Shown here piece after piece: positions 53,901 through 64,000 of a DNA stretch of 64,000 nucleotides. The stretch spans positions 4,065,480-4,129,479 of the forward strand of contig NC_020168.2 of the NCBI RefSeq assembly GCF_000224145.3, given 5' to 3'. The stretch is from Ciona intestinalis. Taxonomy: Eukaryota; Chordata; Ascidiacea; Phlebobranchia; Cionidae. The translations under genes were made by a program, and so were the position numbers. Positions within the stretch are counted from its first letter, which is position 1. Every line of letters starts with the position of its first letter. The notes below the pieces were generated by a model. That model saw only the letters and a list, made by a program, of their open reading frames with translations, ran no database searches and was not told the DNA's origin.

Positions 53901-56774
53901 GCTTAGCAGTTTTAAAAAAAGAGATTCATTAGTTCAGATTTGTATTTGTCCAACACTTCATTGTATTTGACATTTAGTCTCAGGGAGAGCATAAACAAAC
54001 AAACTGTTGTGTTTACATTTTCAAATGAATGTTTGGTTACGCACAAAATTTCTTCAAATGGCTAAATGGCGCTTCACTTATACTGTAATCCAGGACCCTT
54101 AAAAAGTTAACTATATCATATTGCTTTCGAGTTTAGGGTACCATACCCCAACTCAGACACAGACTGACCTATATTTCTAGAACCAGGTCAAATGTCTGGC
54201 CCCATTTTAAATGAAATTGAGGTGACTTAAGTTAATAGGAACATTTATAAAGTTGGGAAAATTGTTAAAATGCTTACATAGATTTGGTGGTGTCATGGGA
54301 CATCTTGGCATGGTAGATTTCACTTGTGTTGGTGCGTCTATGGATGTTACGAAACTTTCTGTACCTGGAAAATAGAAACACGTCATGGTTTGGCGATTTT
54401 GTGGTATCTGCAGATAATGGTGATAGTGACGTCATAAACAACCCATTTGCAAAGACAACTGATTGGTTATGGGGTGTGGTGTTGTATTGAGCGATTAGAA
54501 AAATGACATTTAAGTAGGCAATGGAATCACAATTCGGTCATTGGCTTAATATAGCAGAGCGTAAATACGCAAGGGACAGCTCAGTTGCCGACAAAGTAGA
54601 AGGGTGGTTTCGTGCTATGGAGACACCGGGTTGAAGAGAAAAAGAGAAAAGGAAGAGTAGGAAAAGGATATTGTGTTTCGAGTGGGAAAAAATTTCAAAT
54701 CGCGTAGTTACGCTAAGAAGATGGACATCACATGGGGTTTACAATGAGCCGGCTATTGTTGTTTGTGATAAAACAGCGGAAGAATCACATGACGTGTCAC
54801 GTGCTGCTACAGATCGTTGTAATTGTATGACCGAATCGAAAAAGGCGTCGGGTTTTATGACGACACAGACGCGATCTGTGACGCCACAAAAACAAATGTA
54901 CGAAACAGTCACCGACTATTACCAACCGCAATTGAAATAATTCAAAACTTGCTGTCTAAGCAACAGGACACGCGAAATCAAAACACGAAAATCCGATAAG
55001 CGCATCCTCTGTGACGTCACACAGCACGCTGACGTTGTATATAACGTAAACATAGAACAAGTTTTTGAATAACTGTGAAGGATCTTTCAAAATATATGAC
55101 CTCATTTAATTTAAGATTTTGCCCTAACAACTTTATTCTAACTCTGACATCATTGAAGATGGTTTTAGAATTTAACCGAAACGTCTGAAAAGAAAATTTT
55201 ATTGTACATATGGACTTTCATGTTTGTATTCAAACTGTAATCTATTTCGTAAAAATAAATTAGAAAACGACACTAAAAATGCCGTTTAGTAGAAAACTAA
55301 CATTCTTTTTTTTGCAGGAAACGGCTACGGAACACTAGATCATTTTGTGAAAAAAAAACAATAAGTCGTATAATATGTAGACTCTTAAAACTATTAAGAT
55401 AGAGGCGTAGTCTAGCTTTCCCCGCAAATTAAAAAAATAGTAAATAAACAATAAAACTACCCCTTTTATTATACTTCCAGATCCCAGCCGCGTTATTGCA
55501 TTGTTACGGCCATCGTTTCTTTAATAAAACACCTGTATGTGCCTATTAAAATGCAATAAAAATTTCAAACCAGTTTCCAGCCACAAATATTGGTATAGAA
55601 AAGATAGTAGTAAAGTTTTATGAAATTTTTATAAATGTTTACCGACGAGAACCTTTTGCGACATTTCGTTGAACCCCGTTATAAAATACAAGGTAAATAA
55701 TTTAACAAGAGTTTTCGGTAAACATTACATTTGCTTTTACACAACCGTAGCTGGAATTACCAACCATATAGTAGGCCAACGAAAAATATGTTTTCGTTCG
55801 ATGTAGCCGTTATTTAAATAACAGCTGCAGTTAATTTAAACTCAACTATTTTAACGTGTATAGTAGGACGGGGAAGACGGGACACCTTTGCCACATAATA
55901 TCCAAATATTCTGATCGTGTTTTAAAGAATTACTTACGGTCCATGAAAGCCGCAAGAATACGGTTTTATAATTCCTTGAATGTTCTTTGTTTGCTACCAA
56001 AAGGCAAGAGGAAATAGAATGAAAAGGTGTCCCATCTTCCCCACCCTTATACTATATATTAAATTTCTAAACAAGTATAATTAACACTGGGAGCTAAATA
56101 TATAAGGGTGGGGAAAGATGGGATACCTTTTCATTCTGTTTTCTCGTCCCATTTGGTAGTAAACAAAAAACATTTCAAGAATTTTACAATATATAAAAAT
56201 CGGATTTAAAATGAGCATGGGGATGAATACATTCTATATTTACAGTGTGTCTGGCGTCTAAACAGTACCTTCGTTATACCTTAACAGTGGCCGCGAGGTG
56301 TATCGTGTATGAACACATCTTTACGCTCGTGATATCTCAGTAAACCGCTACACCAACAACACAGCACGACTTTTACTCACCGGAATAATTAGTCGGCGAG
56401 TAAACTTGATTTGTTAACTTTCTTAGAAGCCCAACATTCTGCATTGGTTGCATCATTCTGATGGGTGGAGTTCGATCGTATGTAGCGCCTTCTAACCGTC
56501 CCACGTCACGAGACATCATCCGTGTTAAAACGTCACTTTCTGGCTGTTCCGGTGAGTACTCCAACCTCCCTCTGTCCCCGCCCCGGTGAAAATATAGCAA
56601 CAGTGGTAGTTGTATGCAAGCCAACAGCGCGACGACGTATTTTGCGACTTTTTTAACGGATCCCGCTTCGGTTCCGTACCGGAAGCGGAAATTACGTAAG
56701 TAGTTCGAGTAAGACGGGGATCTCCCATGACGTGTGGTGCTTCTGTTGTCATAGTGACCGGGAAAATACTTCAT
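47986..56774 (-). CDS. B4GALT: Beta-1,4-galactosyltransferase (B4GALT1-4 group)
   Basis: Six exons in order: 56381-56774, 54278-54364, 52359-52597, 51184-51371, 50059-50286, 47986-48262, giving 470 aa; phases 1, 1, 0, 2, 2 agree. Type II Golgi enzyme: cytosolic tail about 1-42, membrane anchor about 43-62 (VVALLACIQLPLLLYF), stem, then the catalytic domain. Family marks: CVPRHRVAIIIPHR, FNKAKLMNIGY, the metal-binding DVD in VVFHDVDLLPEDD, FGGVTMLSKDQF, WGWGGEDDDMF, and YRMSYHERD, whose Met and His match the manganese ligands. HDGVNSVKYS and LFTNITADVGT close the domain. Known role: transfers galactose from UDP-Gal to terminal GlcNAc. An unusual 45-residue C-terminal extension after NITADVG contains four Cys. 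The motif set fits B4GALT2/3/4 best, but the member cannot be fixed from this alone. A partial duplicate of exon 5 lies at 49210-49314. Confidence 0.95.
48395..48620 (-). mobile_element. SINE interrupted by a 50-N gap (48524-48573)
   Basis: ATGTAACTTACTTTATCCTC, CCATTAGTGGCCACTGGGTT, and a tRNA-like head after the gap. Confidence 0.75.
48642..50164. repeat. 0.7-kb direct duplication around a 125-N gap
   Basis: 48642-49314 and 49440-50164 match except for extra ATAAGGACTATGTATTAC units in the right copy. The gap 49315-49439 separates them. Confidence 0.9.
49210..49314 (-). other. Partial redundant copy of B4GALT exon 5
   Basis: Matches the 3' part of the exon at 50059-50286 and runs straight into the 125-N gap, with a one-base difference a few bases from the gap edge. 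It is part of the 48642-49314 / 49440-50164 duplication and is judged an assembly artefact. Confidence 0.75.
51405..51640 (-). mobile_element. Diverged SINE
   Basis: GGGGAAACGATAGTTGTTAT and ACACGGGTGTTTTGTTTAAT, then a tRNA-like head (GAGCCTCGAACCCTTATCC on plus). Confidence 0.65.
52719..52850 (+). mobile_element. MITE family A, internally deleted
   Basis: TAGTATTGCGGGGTAAGATG ... GTCCCATTATTTCCCACTCC. Confidence 0.7.
53161..53400. repeat. Tandem duplication, about 120 bp
   Basis: Two copies of a unit holding AGCAAACTTTACAT, AAAGCAGGAAATACAACTTT and AACTCAAGATAAGAATGACA, in a B4GALT intron. Confidence 0.85.
54521..54940 (+). CDS. Unrecognised ORF antisense in B4GALT intron 1, one in-frame TGA
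   Basis: From ATG 54521 (GCAATGG context) one frame runs 140 codons to TAA at 54938, broken only by TGA at 54632-54634. The part before it (MESQFGHWLNIAERKYARDS, then VADKVEGWFRAMETPG) and after it (RILCFEWEKISNRVVTLRRW ... ETVTDYYQPQLK) both look like protein. An inverted CCAAT box about 60 bp upstream and AATAAA at 55254-55259 support a plus-strand transcript. There is no sensible small intron spanning the TGA: the local AGs follow purine runs. It could be a decayed gene, a sequence error, or two separate ORFs. I do not recognise the protein. It lies wholly within B4GALT intron 1 (54365-56380) on the opposite strand. Confidence 0.4.
55254..55259 (+). terminator. Poly(A) signal AATAAA
   Basis: 314 nt after the stop of the antisense ORF at 54521-54940, same strand. 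Plausible 3' end for it. Confidence 0.35.
55859..56052 (+). mobile_element. MITE family A, complete
   Basis: TAGTAGGACGGGGAAGACGG ... GTGTCCCATCTTCCCCACCC. Confidence 0.8.
56100..56190 (-). mobile_element. MITE family A, left half
   Basis: TAAGGGTGGGGAAAGATGGG through TTTGGTAGTAAACAAAAAAC. Confidence 0.7.
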
Positions 56775-57283
56775 AGTTACAAAGGACTAGACGTCATCAG
56801 ATGTGTCGATACGCCATCCTAAATTACTCCCTGGGGAAATAAAAGAGTGGATTTTATTACGTAATAATAAGCTCACAGAATGACCCGACGGAATATGAAA
56901 CACGAAACTTGTTAAAAGGCTAACTTTATAAAAATAGCCTAATCTAAAGTTAAAACGAAAATTTTTTGTGCGGTGTGAGACAGTGTATTGTTCGAAATGA
57001 CTGCGTGTATGAGTTATATGCGGTTTTTATACTAAAAGGGCAACGTATACGGTTAAGGTTCGTGTTTAACAAACGGGCGTTCACCGCGATCATTAGTCTG
57101 GTAAATGATACATAAACTATAAACGAGAAATTAAACCAAAGCAAACTGTGCGCGTAAAATTGCGACTAATTTCGCTTTTACAAAGGTGTGCAACGTTTTA
57201 ACTGTGCGTTAACATACTCGTTGAAGGTGATAAGAAGATTACGACCAAGTTGAACAGCACGAAATGCTGCTCTCTTAACAACA

Positions 57284-57391
57284 TAATAGTATTGTGGGAT
57301 AAAATGAGCCGCTCACATGATAATATCCAATATTTCATAATTGTTTTATTATAACAACTAACATTGTGAGTGGTGAGAATACGGTTATATA
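57284..57391 (+). mobile_element. MITE family B, left half
   Basis: TAGTATTGTGGGATAAAATG through GTGAGAATACGGTTATA; broken by the next copy. Confidence 0.6.
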
Positions 57392-57573
57392 TAGTAGGGT
57401 AGGGGAAGATAGGACGCCTTTTTTAATATATATTTCTCGTCTAATACAATAATAAACAAAGAACATTTAAAAAGTTATAAAACTGTATCCTTAGGACTTC
57501 CATAGACCGTTGTATCAGGATATTTGGATATGTGCTAAACTGCTAAAGGTGTCCCGTCTTACCCCACCCTACT
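57392..57573 (-). mobile_element. MITE family A, complete
   Basis: TAGTAGGGTAGGGGAAGATA ... TGTCCCGTCTTACCCCACCC. Confidence 0.75.
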
Positions 57574-58571
57574 TAATTCAATAAGTGTTTTTGGTTTAAT
57601 GGCGTATTTAAAAAATGCGGACTCAAAATAGATTTTATTTTCACCTTCGCTCTATAAAGCTATTTTAGCGTTTATTTAGTTTTCAAAATATGCATCGAAT
57701 CGAGCGCTAAGGGCATCACTGTATTTCTGTTTAATACACTCACACGTGAAGCAAAAAGCCTGGTTTAAAAGGACACCGTGCAAAAAAATACCTTAAACGA
57801 CCGTGTGCGTACACAATTTTAATATAACGGGCAAACCCACAGTTGGTAGGTCGCCCACAATGTTACAGGACAATAGACAGGCAGAACGCGGTGGAAATCC
57901 GCTGTAATTTGCTTTAAATAAATGTACCGCCAATTCAAACGCCGTATAAAGTCCACAATGATTAACACAGGATTCGTCATGCAATACCTCATGCCGTGAT
58001 GCAATAGATTAAATAAACACTAACATTTATGTTAATAAACACTGACCGTTAAAATAACAACTTTAAATACGACAAAGTACAATTTGCCACTCTGCAACAA
58101 TTACAGCAAAGTTTAAAGCGCGAGGATTGAACCAATACGTTGTTATACACATTATTGCCACAATATAAAAAGCATAAATAATACAGACACTTATAAAATC
58201 CAATACACACTTTTTACTACACTGAGCATTGTTACATATGCTATAAACTATACTAACTAATACAGACACTCAACAACACAGCATTACGGAGCCTGGAAGC
58301 CAGTATATTCCCGCTATCAATTACCACGTTCTGCCGTGTCGTATTTTGTGTTTAGTCAGTATGGCGGAAGAACCAGTGGGGTGGAAAACGCTTCCAACCT
58401 GTTTACGTGTTGCTGTTGCGAGCCACGCTATTGCTAATACATCTATATGGCCAATAATATAGTAGTACTGTACAACATAGCGTTAAATCCATACAGCTTC
58501 TTTGGGGGTCGGAACGTTTAAGCTAGTATCTATTATAATTATATTAACATGGAGAAAATACACAGGCAATA

Positions 58572-58759
58572 TAGTAGGGTAGATAGGACACCTTTAGCAC
58601 ATAATATTCAAACATCTTAATCGTGTTTTAAACAACTAATAACGGTCCATGGGAGTCGAGATCATACGGTGCTATATTTCTTTGCTTGTTCTTGGTTTTC
58701 TACCAAAATGGAACGTAGAAAATAGATTAAATATGTGTCCCATTTTTCCCCAACCTACT
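58572..58759 (+). mobile_element. MITE family A, complete
   Basis: TAGTAGGGTAGATAGGACAC ... GTGTCCCATTTTTCCCCAAC. Confidence 0.75.
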
Positions 58760-59181
58760 TAAGCTAAAATCGTAGTTGCCGTTTAACCATTGATTTATGG
58801 ACGGCTGGTCACAAGGGGTTTTCCCTGGATCGAAATGACGTATATTAGTATCAGTATGCAATGGCTGTTAGTTTCATGGTAGCCTATAGAGGTAAAAAAA
58901 ATTGCCATTCACGACAGACAGCCGAATCCAGGCACAACAAAACACTTATGTAGCTCACTTGAACACATACAACCCGTAGAAAAGATCTCAAGCGTGCCGT
59001 TTGTATGAGAAACAGAAAGTTGTGAAACCTTATTCGTCAATTGATTTAACACAGCGCATATTTTTAAATAAACATTAGAAGCCATTAAACGTCAGTAGCA
59101 ATATATACCAACATATGGGTATTAATACCAAAGCTGGGTAATACGTATGGGTTAAAATACACGTATGGGACGTACGTTTAA

Positions 59182-59319
59182 GGTGGCTGTACACAGTATC
59201 CAGCATGCGAATTCGTTTGCTAAGTCGTATGCAAACCCATTTTCGAGTTCCGCATGCGGCAGCGAAATCCGAACAAAATGGACAAAACAGACGAATTCCA
59301 TACACTATGTACAGCCACC
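59182..59319. mobile_element. piggyBac-type MITE, TTAA target site
   Basis: 138 bp between perfect TTAA flanks (59178-59181, 59320-59323). Inverted ends GGTGGCTGTACA / TGTACAGCCACC. No ORF. Confidence 0.8.
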
Positions 59320-59654
59320 TTAATACTACGTGAATTTGCTAAGAATTCTTGCGTTGACTGACTGCAGTTTGACAGCGCAATATGACATCACCAGGACACC
59401 CGTCATCAGTATATACAATGCGTAATACGCAGGTATAGTATGGATAATTCCAATATCTATTGGGGATTCGTAGAACCCGTACGCCTTTTGACATTCAGTA
59501 GCGTTTTAAGAAAGATCCAAAGTTAATTACATTAATAAGAAAAGAGAATAAAAACAGGATTAAAAATGTTAAACGAGTTAATAACTTATGTAGTCACGAG
59601 TGTAATAGTAATAAGACACATATATAACATATACATATATAATATATAATAATA

Positions 59655-59848
59655 TAGTAGGATGGGGGAAGATGGGACACCTTTAGCACATAATAATTAG
59701 ATATCCTGACCGTGTTCTAAACAATTCATAACGGTCTATGGGAGTCGTGAGGATACGGTTTCATAATTCTTTGAATGTTCTTTGTTTACTACCAAATAGG
59801 ACGAGAAAATAGATTGAAAAGGTGTCCCATCTTCCCCCACCCTACTAT
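59655..59848 (+). mobile_element. MITE family A, best-preserved copy (194 bp)
   Basis: TAGTAGGATGGGGGAAGATG ... CATCTTCCCCCACCCTACTA; near-perfect ends of about 28 bp and TA flanks. Confidence 0.85.
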
Positions 59849-60112
59849 ATTAACTGTTTAAAATGAGTTAGTTTGGATTTTTAACCACCGTGGTTCATTT
59901 AGTTTGCACAGAACAGAAACGAATTAACAAATATTTAACATACGCAAAATCCAATAGTAAACGATGAGCGCTCCAGATACACTATACTTTTATACATTAC
60001 TGAGAAAAATAAACTCCCTAAACCTAATGCTAGCATATGTGTACTGGAACTAACTCCTTTAATCTATCACGTTAATTAAAAGTTTCCCTAAGGAGTAAGT
60101 ATATCTGGTATA

Positions 60113-60306
60113 TAGTAGAGTGGGCGAAATGGTACACATTTTCATTCTACTTTCTTGTCCCATTTGGTAGTAAATAAAGAACCTTTAAAGAATTATATAC
60201 AATCGTTTTCTCGGGACTTTCATATACCGTTGTTAATTGTTTAAAACACGATGAGAATATTTCGACATTATGTGCTAAAGATGTCCCAACTTACCTCATA
60301 GTACTA
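60113..60306 (-). mobile_element. MITE family A, complete
   Basis: TAGTAGAGTGGGCGAAATGG ... ATGTCCCAACTTACCTCATA. Confidence 0.75.
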
Positions 60307-60802
60307 CATCACAGACTGTTTGAACTTAAACGTACTCATTAACAAAAATTAAAACAGTTGACTACATAACTGTGTTTCTTATACGACAGACTTAATTAAT
60401 ATAAGGTGGTTGTTTGGACAAAAGCGTATCAAATTATGTTTTAGAGGTTTTATTCAAGCACTTTTATTACCCCGCCACAACAATGATAAACTACCCCAGC
60501 GTTTCTATTATATTTGAATCACAATATTTTAAAGATCGATGCTGAGTGTGGAAATACGGCCTGTAAAGAAATTGTACAGGATAGGGCTAACTACAATGTA
60601 GACGTCTTGAACAAGCACTTATAACAATAGAACGTTTGACCACGGGACCAAAGACCATTCTTCGGCAAACGTTTCCACGGTAAACATAGTTAAACAAACT
60701 TTTATACAAAAAAATCAACGCCTTCATTTTGAATTTTGAAAGTAAAAAGCGACGCTCAGCTGTTTTTATGGTCAATCCCAGAACGTTACATTCCGAAACT
60801 TC

Positions 60803-60995
60803 AGCGTGGGGTAAGATGGGACACCTTTTAACACATAATATCCAAATATACTGATTGTGTTCTGAACAATTAATGCGTTCTTTCGGAGTTGCGAGGAAAC
60901 GGTTTAATAATTCTTTGAATGTTCTTGGTTTTCTACTAAAATGGGACGTACAAAATAGATTAAAAAGGTGTCCCGTATTCCTCCACCATACTATA
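60803..60995 (+). mobile_element. MITE family A, complete
   Basis: CAGCGTGGGGTAAGATGGGA ... GTGTCCCGTATTCCTCCACC. Confidence 0.7.
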
Positions 60996-63300
60996 TTATT
61001 AACGTCAACTGTTTTGGACCACGGCAGGTACAGATACTGAGCTAGAACAATAACTTCAAATATAGGCCCTATATATGCTAGTACTGTAGGACCAATACAC
61101 TATAACTAAGCTCATATTTTATGAATGGGCTCCTACACGGAGATCAAATTTGTGGTGAAACAACTCTAAAGTTGTAAACATAACCGTTAAGCCGATAAGA
61201 ACATTGCGACCAGTTATATAACTTCTTTAATTGCTACGGTTCGCTCATACATGATAACAGTTTTCATACAAAACCTGAATAATTCTGTTGTAACTAAACC
61301 TTTATCAGAATAACGACTGTTGAGTTAAATTCGACCCTGTCAATTACGCAACTTTACTTTCTAGAGCAGTGTAACCAGTTTGTTAATTTTAACGCTCAAA
61401 CACAATAAGCGTAAACTGACTCAATCATGTTAATTGCATTACGCTCAAGCTCTACTTTCCCAAGCAGTGTATTCCGTTTGTTAATTTTAACTGCTCAACA
61501 CAATAGACGTATACCGCGTATGACGTATGTGTTTCCCTACCATGAAGGAAATCTCTGTTTAAATTGTCTCCATAGCAAGCCATGTGGCTTGTGTATGTTT
61601 CCAGACTCTAACCCACTGAATTGGAACTGAAAGAAAAAAAGATTTCTTTGCGGCGCCGTGTAGTAGCCCTGAAACCTGATCCAGTTACGAAACCGTTAGT
61701 AAAATGTGATATCTTTAACAAATGTACTGGTTATTTATTATTGCAATTATAAATGCATAATGCTTTTTTTTATCCACGCTTTTTGGGCAAAAACAAGAAT
61801 TTTAGTTGAAATACGAAATCTAACATTAAATAAACGATAGTAAACTTTTGCACACGTTACGATTACTGGTTCTGAATATTTCCACTTATTGAAGTCATTT
61901 CAAGGCGTGCTAGTTATACACACCTGGATGAGGTTGGCAAACAAAAGAATACGCTTACTTTCTGAATAATTCATAACACAATTCTAGGGCATTTAAAAGG
62001 ACTAGCGGGTAATAGGAAGTAGGTAAATAGAACGGGTTTATTGATATATTTTTTCAGTCCTAAAACTAAAGCTGTCGGTTAAAGGCCAATTCTTTTACAC
62101 AATGCCCTATGAAAGCCCTAACCAAAGCGCAATACTCGACTAACGGCAGTTTACTATAAGTAACCAATTTGATACCGACTTAGTTATTGTTTGGTTACGG
62201 ACACCGGGACACGATTCAATTTCAAACGTCCAGTTCTTATATACCAAATGTTACATTTTACTATCTACATTTACAAACATGAATCAACGCTTTGGTAAAT
62301 ACCACACTTTATTAGTTGTAGACAAGTGTAAGCGCAGTTTCCCTACAAAAATTTTACCGATTCTAACAAACGGTTTATTAGAAACTAGCGTTCGTAGTTG
62401 CTAGAAGCAACGCCATTGTTTCCCTAGAAACCTAAACCTCGAAGGTCACGGTCTAATAAATACATCAGCGTTAGCGAGAACTGGGTAGAGATACTCCAGT
62501 TTCGAACATTCCAAAAATACCGAAGCCCGTCATGGTCTAACTTAACATACTTAAGCGATGAGTGAAGACGCTGGCCACCGGCGTGTTAACAAGTATGTGA
62601 CAGCGCTGGACAATCATTGGTCACAGCAACTGAGCATGACGTTTTTACACACAACCTGTGTTTTACAAAAATGCGCAGAAATCGCGGTACTTTCTTTTAA
62701 ACGTATTTGAGCCTATTGTTTTCTGTGTGGACGAATTGCCTAAAGCGGATGCAATCGGGCTATGACGTCATTTATTCTGTCGCTGTATCACAGCCCACGA
62801 TCACTTCCTTCTCGGCCACGCAGCATAATCTTTCCACCGCCGCTATGGTATTAGACTATAACATATTACTAAATCTATCCTTGAAGCCAAAAGCCATTTA
62901 TGTACTGCTGAGTACAAAGCAACGGCTGTATGCGCGGCGTAAGTTTAGAAAAACATAAACACACACAATGTTTACGTTTCGCAACTCTTGCTCGATCCGT
63001 ACATGTATTGTTCTGATAAGTTTAGTTTAAAAGCACTGGGATCCACAAATACTGCATCAAATTGTTTTGCATCGCCTGTTAAACAATCAACTAAAACTAA
63101 ACGTATTCACAAGGGTCCTTAAATTACTCTTCTTAAACTGCTTCGAAGAAACGTCAAGATGCTACAGTAATCACAAATCACAATAACAACAACACCTTGC
63201 AGCAGTCAATATAATCCTCGACTGGCTGCTGTTCCGGTCTACTACAAACCTATGCGTGTTAACGCACTGCCGAAGTGCGGCGTTTAAAACGGCGCTGCCG

Positions 63301-63308
63301 TATATATA
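63301..63308 (+). promoter_or_regulatory. TATATATA box candidate
   Basis: Perfect TATATATA in a GC-rich setting (GCTGCCG before, GCGCATGCGG after), about 40 nt before an ATG at 63350 whose frame closes after 15 codons. It may be the promoter of a gene that continues past the window, but no exon is recognisable. Confidence 0.25.
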
Positions 63309-64000
63309 GCGCATGCGGTGTCGAAACAGAGCCACAGCATTCTTTAACAATGAAGCTATGCCGGCTTCTCAACGGAACACAGTCTACTAATCAGTGAAGA
63401 GACGCTCGTCACTGCGACGCAATGAAAAAGCGTTCGAATTATTTACAAAAGGCGTTTGCCAGAAAAAGCGTGAACTTGCGCTATCGGGCTACTGTAAGGC
63501 GCAACGACAACTGCCATATTATGTTCTCATACAAATCGACGGCTATTTTCCGTTATATTGTTTTCTAAACTTCACATTGTAAATTCCGCACAATTGAAAT
63601 CGTACTACCGTAGGAAATAAAGCAGCCGTGGGAATTGGGCTTTTGTGGCGGAATACACATTGTAACTGCCGAGCGGCGCATCCCGAACGTGTTAAGGGTG
63701 CTATCATAAAAATTCAAACGCAACAGAAATGTTTTTGCTCTGTGGACACGCCGGAAACGTATCTGTCATTATCATCCTTGCTCCCTTGAGACATCTCGCG
63801 GTAAAAATATTTTGCATCAATACAGCTCAAAATTTAAAAGAAACTTCGCATGATTTAAATCAAATTTTCCACAACAAAAGTTAAACGTTTCAGTTAGACA
63901 TAAACTTTTTAAAACAACCCTAAACAAACCGAGACGCATTTTCCACCATTTTAAAATTGTTAAACCAGTGGCGGCATATAGATGATGCAAATATACAACC

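Larger units (their letters stand above)
56775..64000. other. Gene-poor flank upstream of B4GALT
   Basis: 7.2 kb holding seven MITE copies including the TTAA element. Between repeats I see no exon pair with matching phases on either strand. From 61000 to 64000 there is no clear repeat, and GC content rises toward 62400-63500, with a TATA box candidate at 63301. Confidence 0.45.

Noticed and set aside
58361-58462. ATGGCGGAAGAACC-initiated 33-codon frame
   Set aside because: Good start context but short, no partner exon in phase, and no family likeness.
63350-63582. Short frames after the TATATATA box
   Set aside because: The ATG frame closes after 15 codons, and the longer frame lacks an ATG and family likeness. 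Only the TATA candidate was kept.

Overview
The window is tunicate nuclear DNA, most likely from Ciona. The evidence is AT-rich, intron-dense genes with small phased exons, proteins whose closest recognisable relatives are chordate (SLC25A19, TEX11, SSRP1, beta-1,4-galactosyltransferase), and very many short TA-flanked MITEs and tRNA-derived SINEs. It is a draft scaffold with seven N gaps: four of 50 or 1000 N and three of 125 N. I reconstructed exons by hand from reading frame, GT/AG sites and phase continuity. No transcript or database was consulted.

Layout. 1-2385 (+): 3' part of an unrecognised conserved gene. 3804-6205 (+): complete six-exon SLC25A19 (mitochondrial thiamine pyrophosphate carrier). 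7388-about 24595 (+): TEX11/SPO22-like meiotic TPR protein with at least 17 exons, and at least one exon lost in the 1-kb gap. A separate Ser/Pro-rich gene (13597-14527, +) with its own promoter and poly(A) signal sits inside its 4-kb intron 7. 24789-33930 (-): SSRP1 of the FACT complex, tail-to-tail with TEX11. The exon with the end of its HMG box is missing, and a redundant contig lies in its place. 34233-36669 (-) and 39939-43398 (+): two head-to-head paralogues for small secreted proteins with a six-cysteine sushi domain and an eight-cysteine C-terminal module. 47986-56774 (-): six-exon beta-1,4-galactosyltransferase with an opposite-strand ORF (54521-54940) in its first intron. 56775-64000: repeat-rich, with no gene I can support.

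The loci do not form one pathway. They are a carrier, a crossover factor, a chromatin chaperone, a Golgi enzyme and a secreted pair. The most novel item is the secreted sushi pair: the two copies share exon lengths 168/23/199, every exon phase and all 14 mature cysteines, but are otherwise well diverged.

The other theme is repeats acting at gene edges. A SINE tail forms the 3' splice site of TEX11 exon 9. A minisatellite in SSRP1 is built from copies of an exon's own 3' splice site. MITEs end 16 bp upstream of exons in two genes. Three long near-identical duplications all abut N gaps and are best read as unmerged allelic contigs, not biology.
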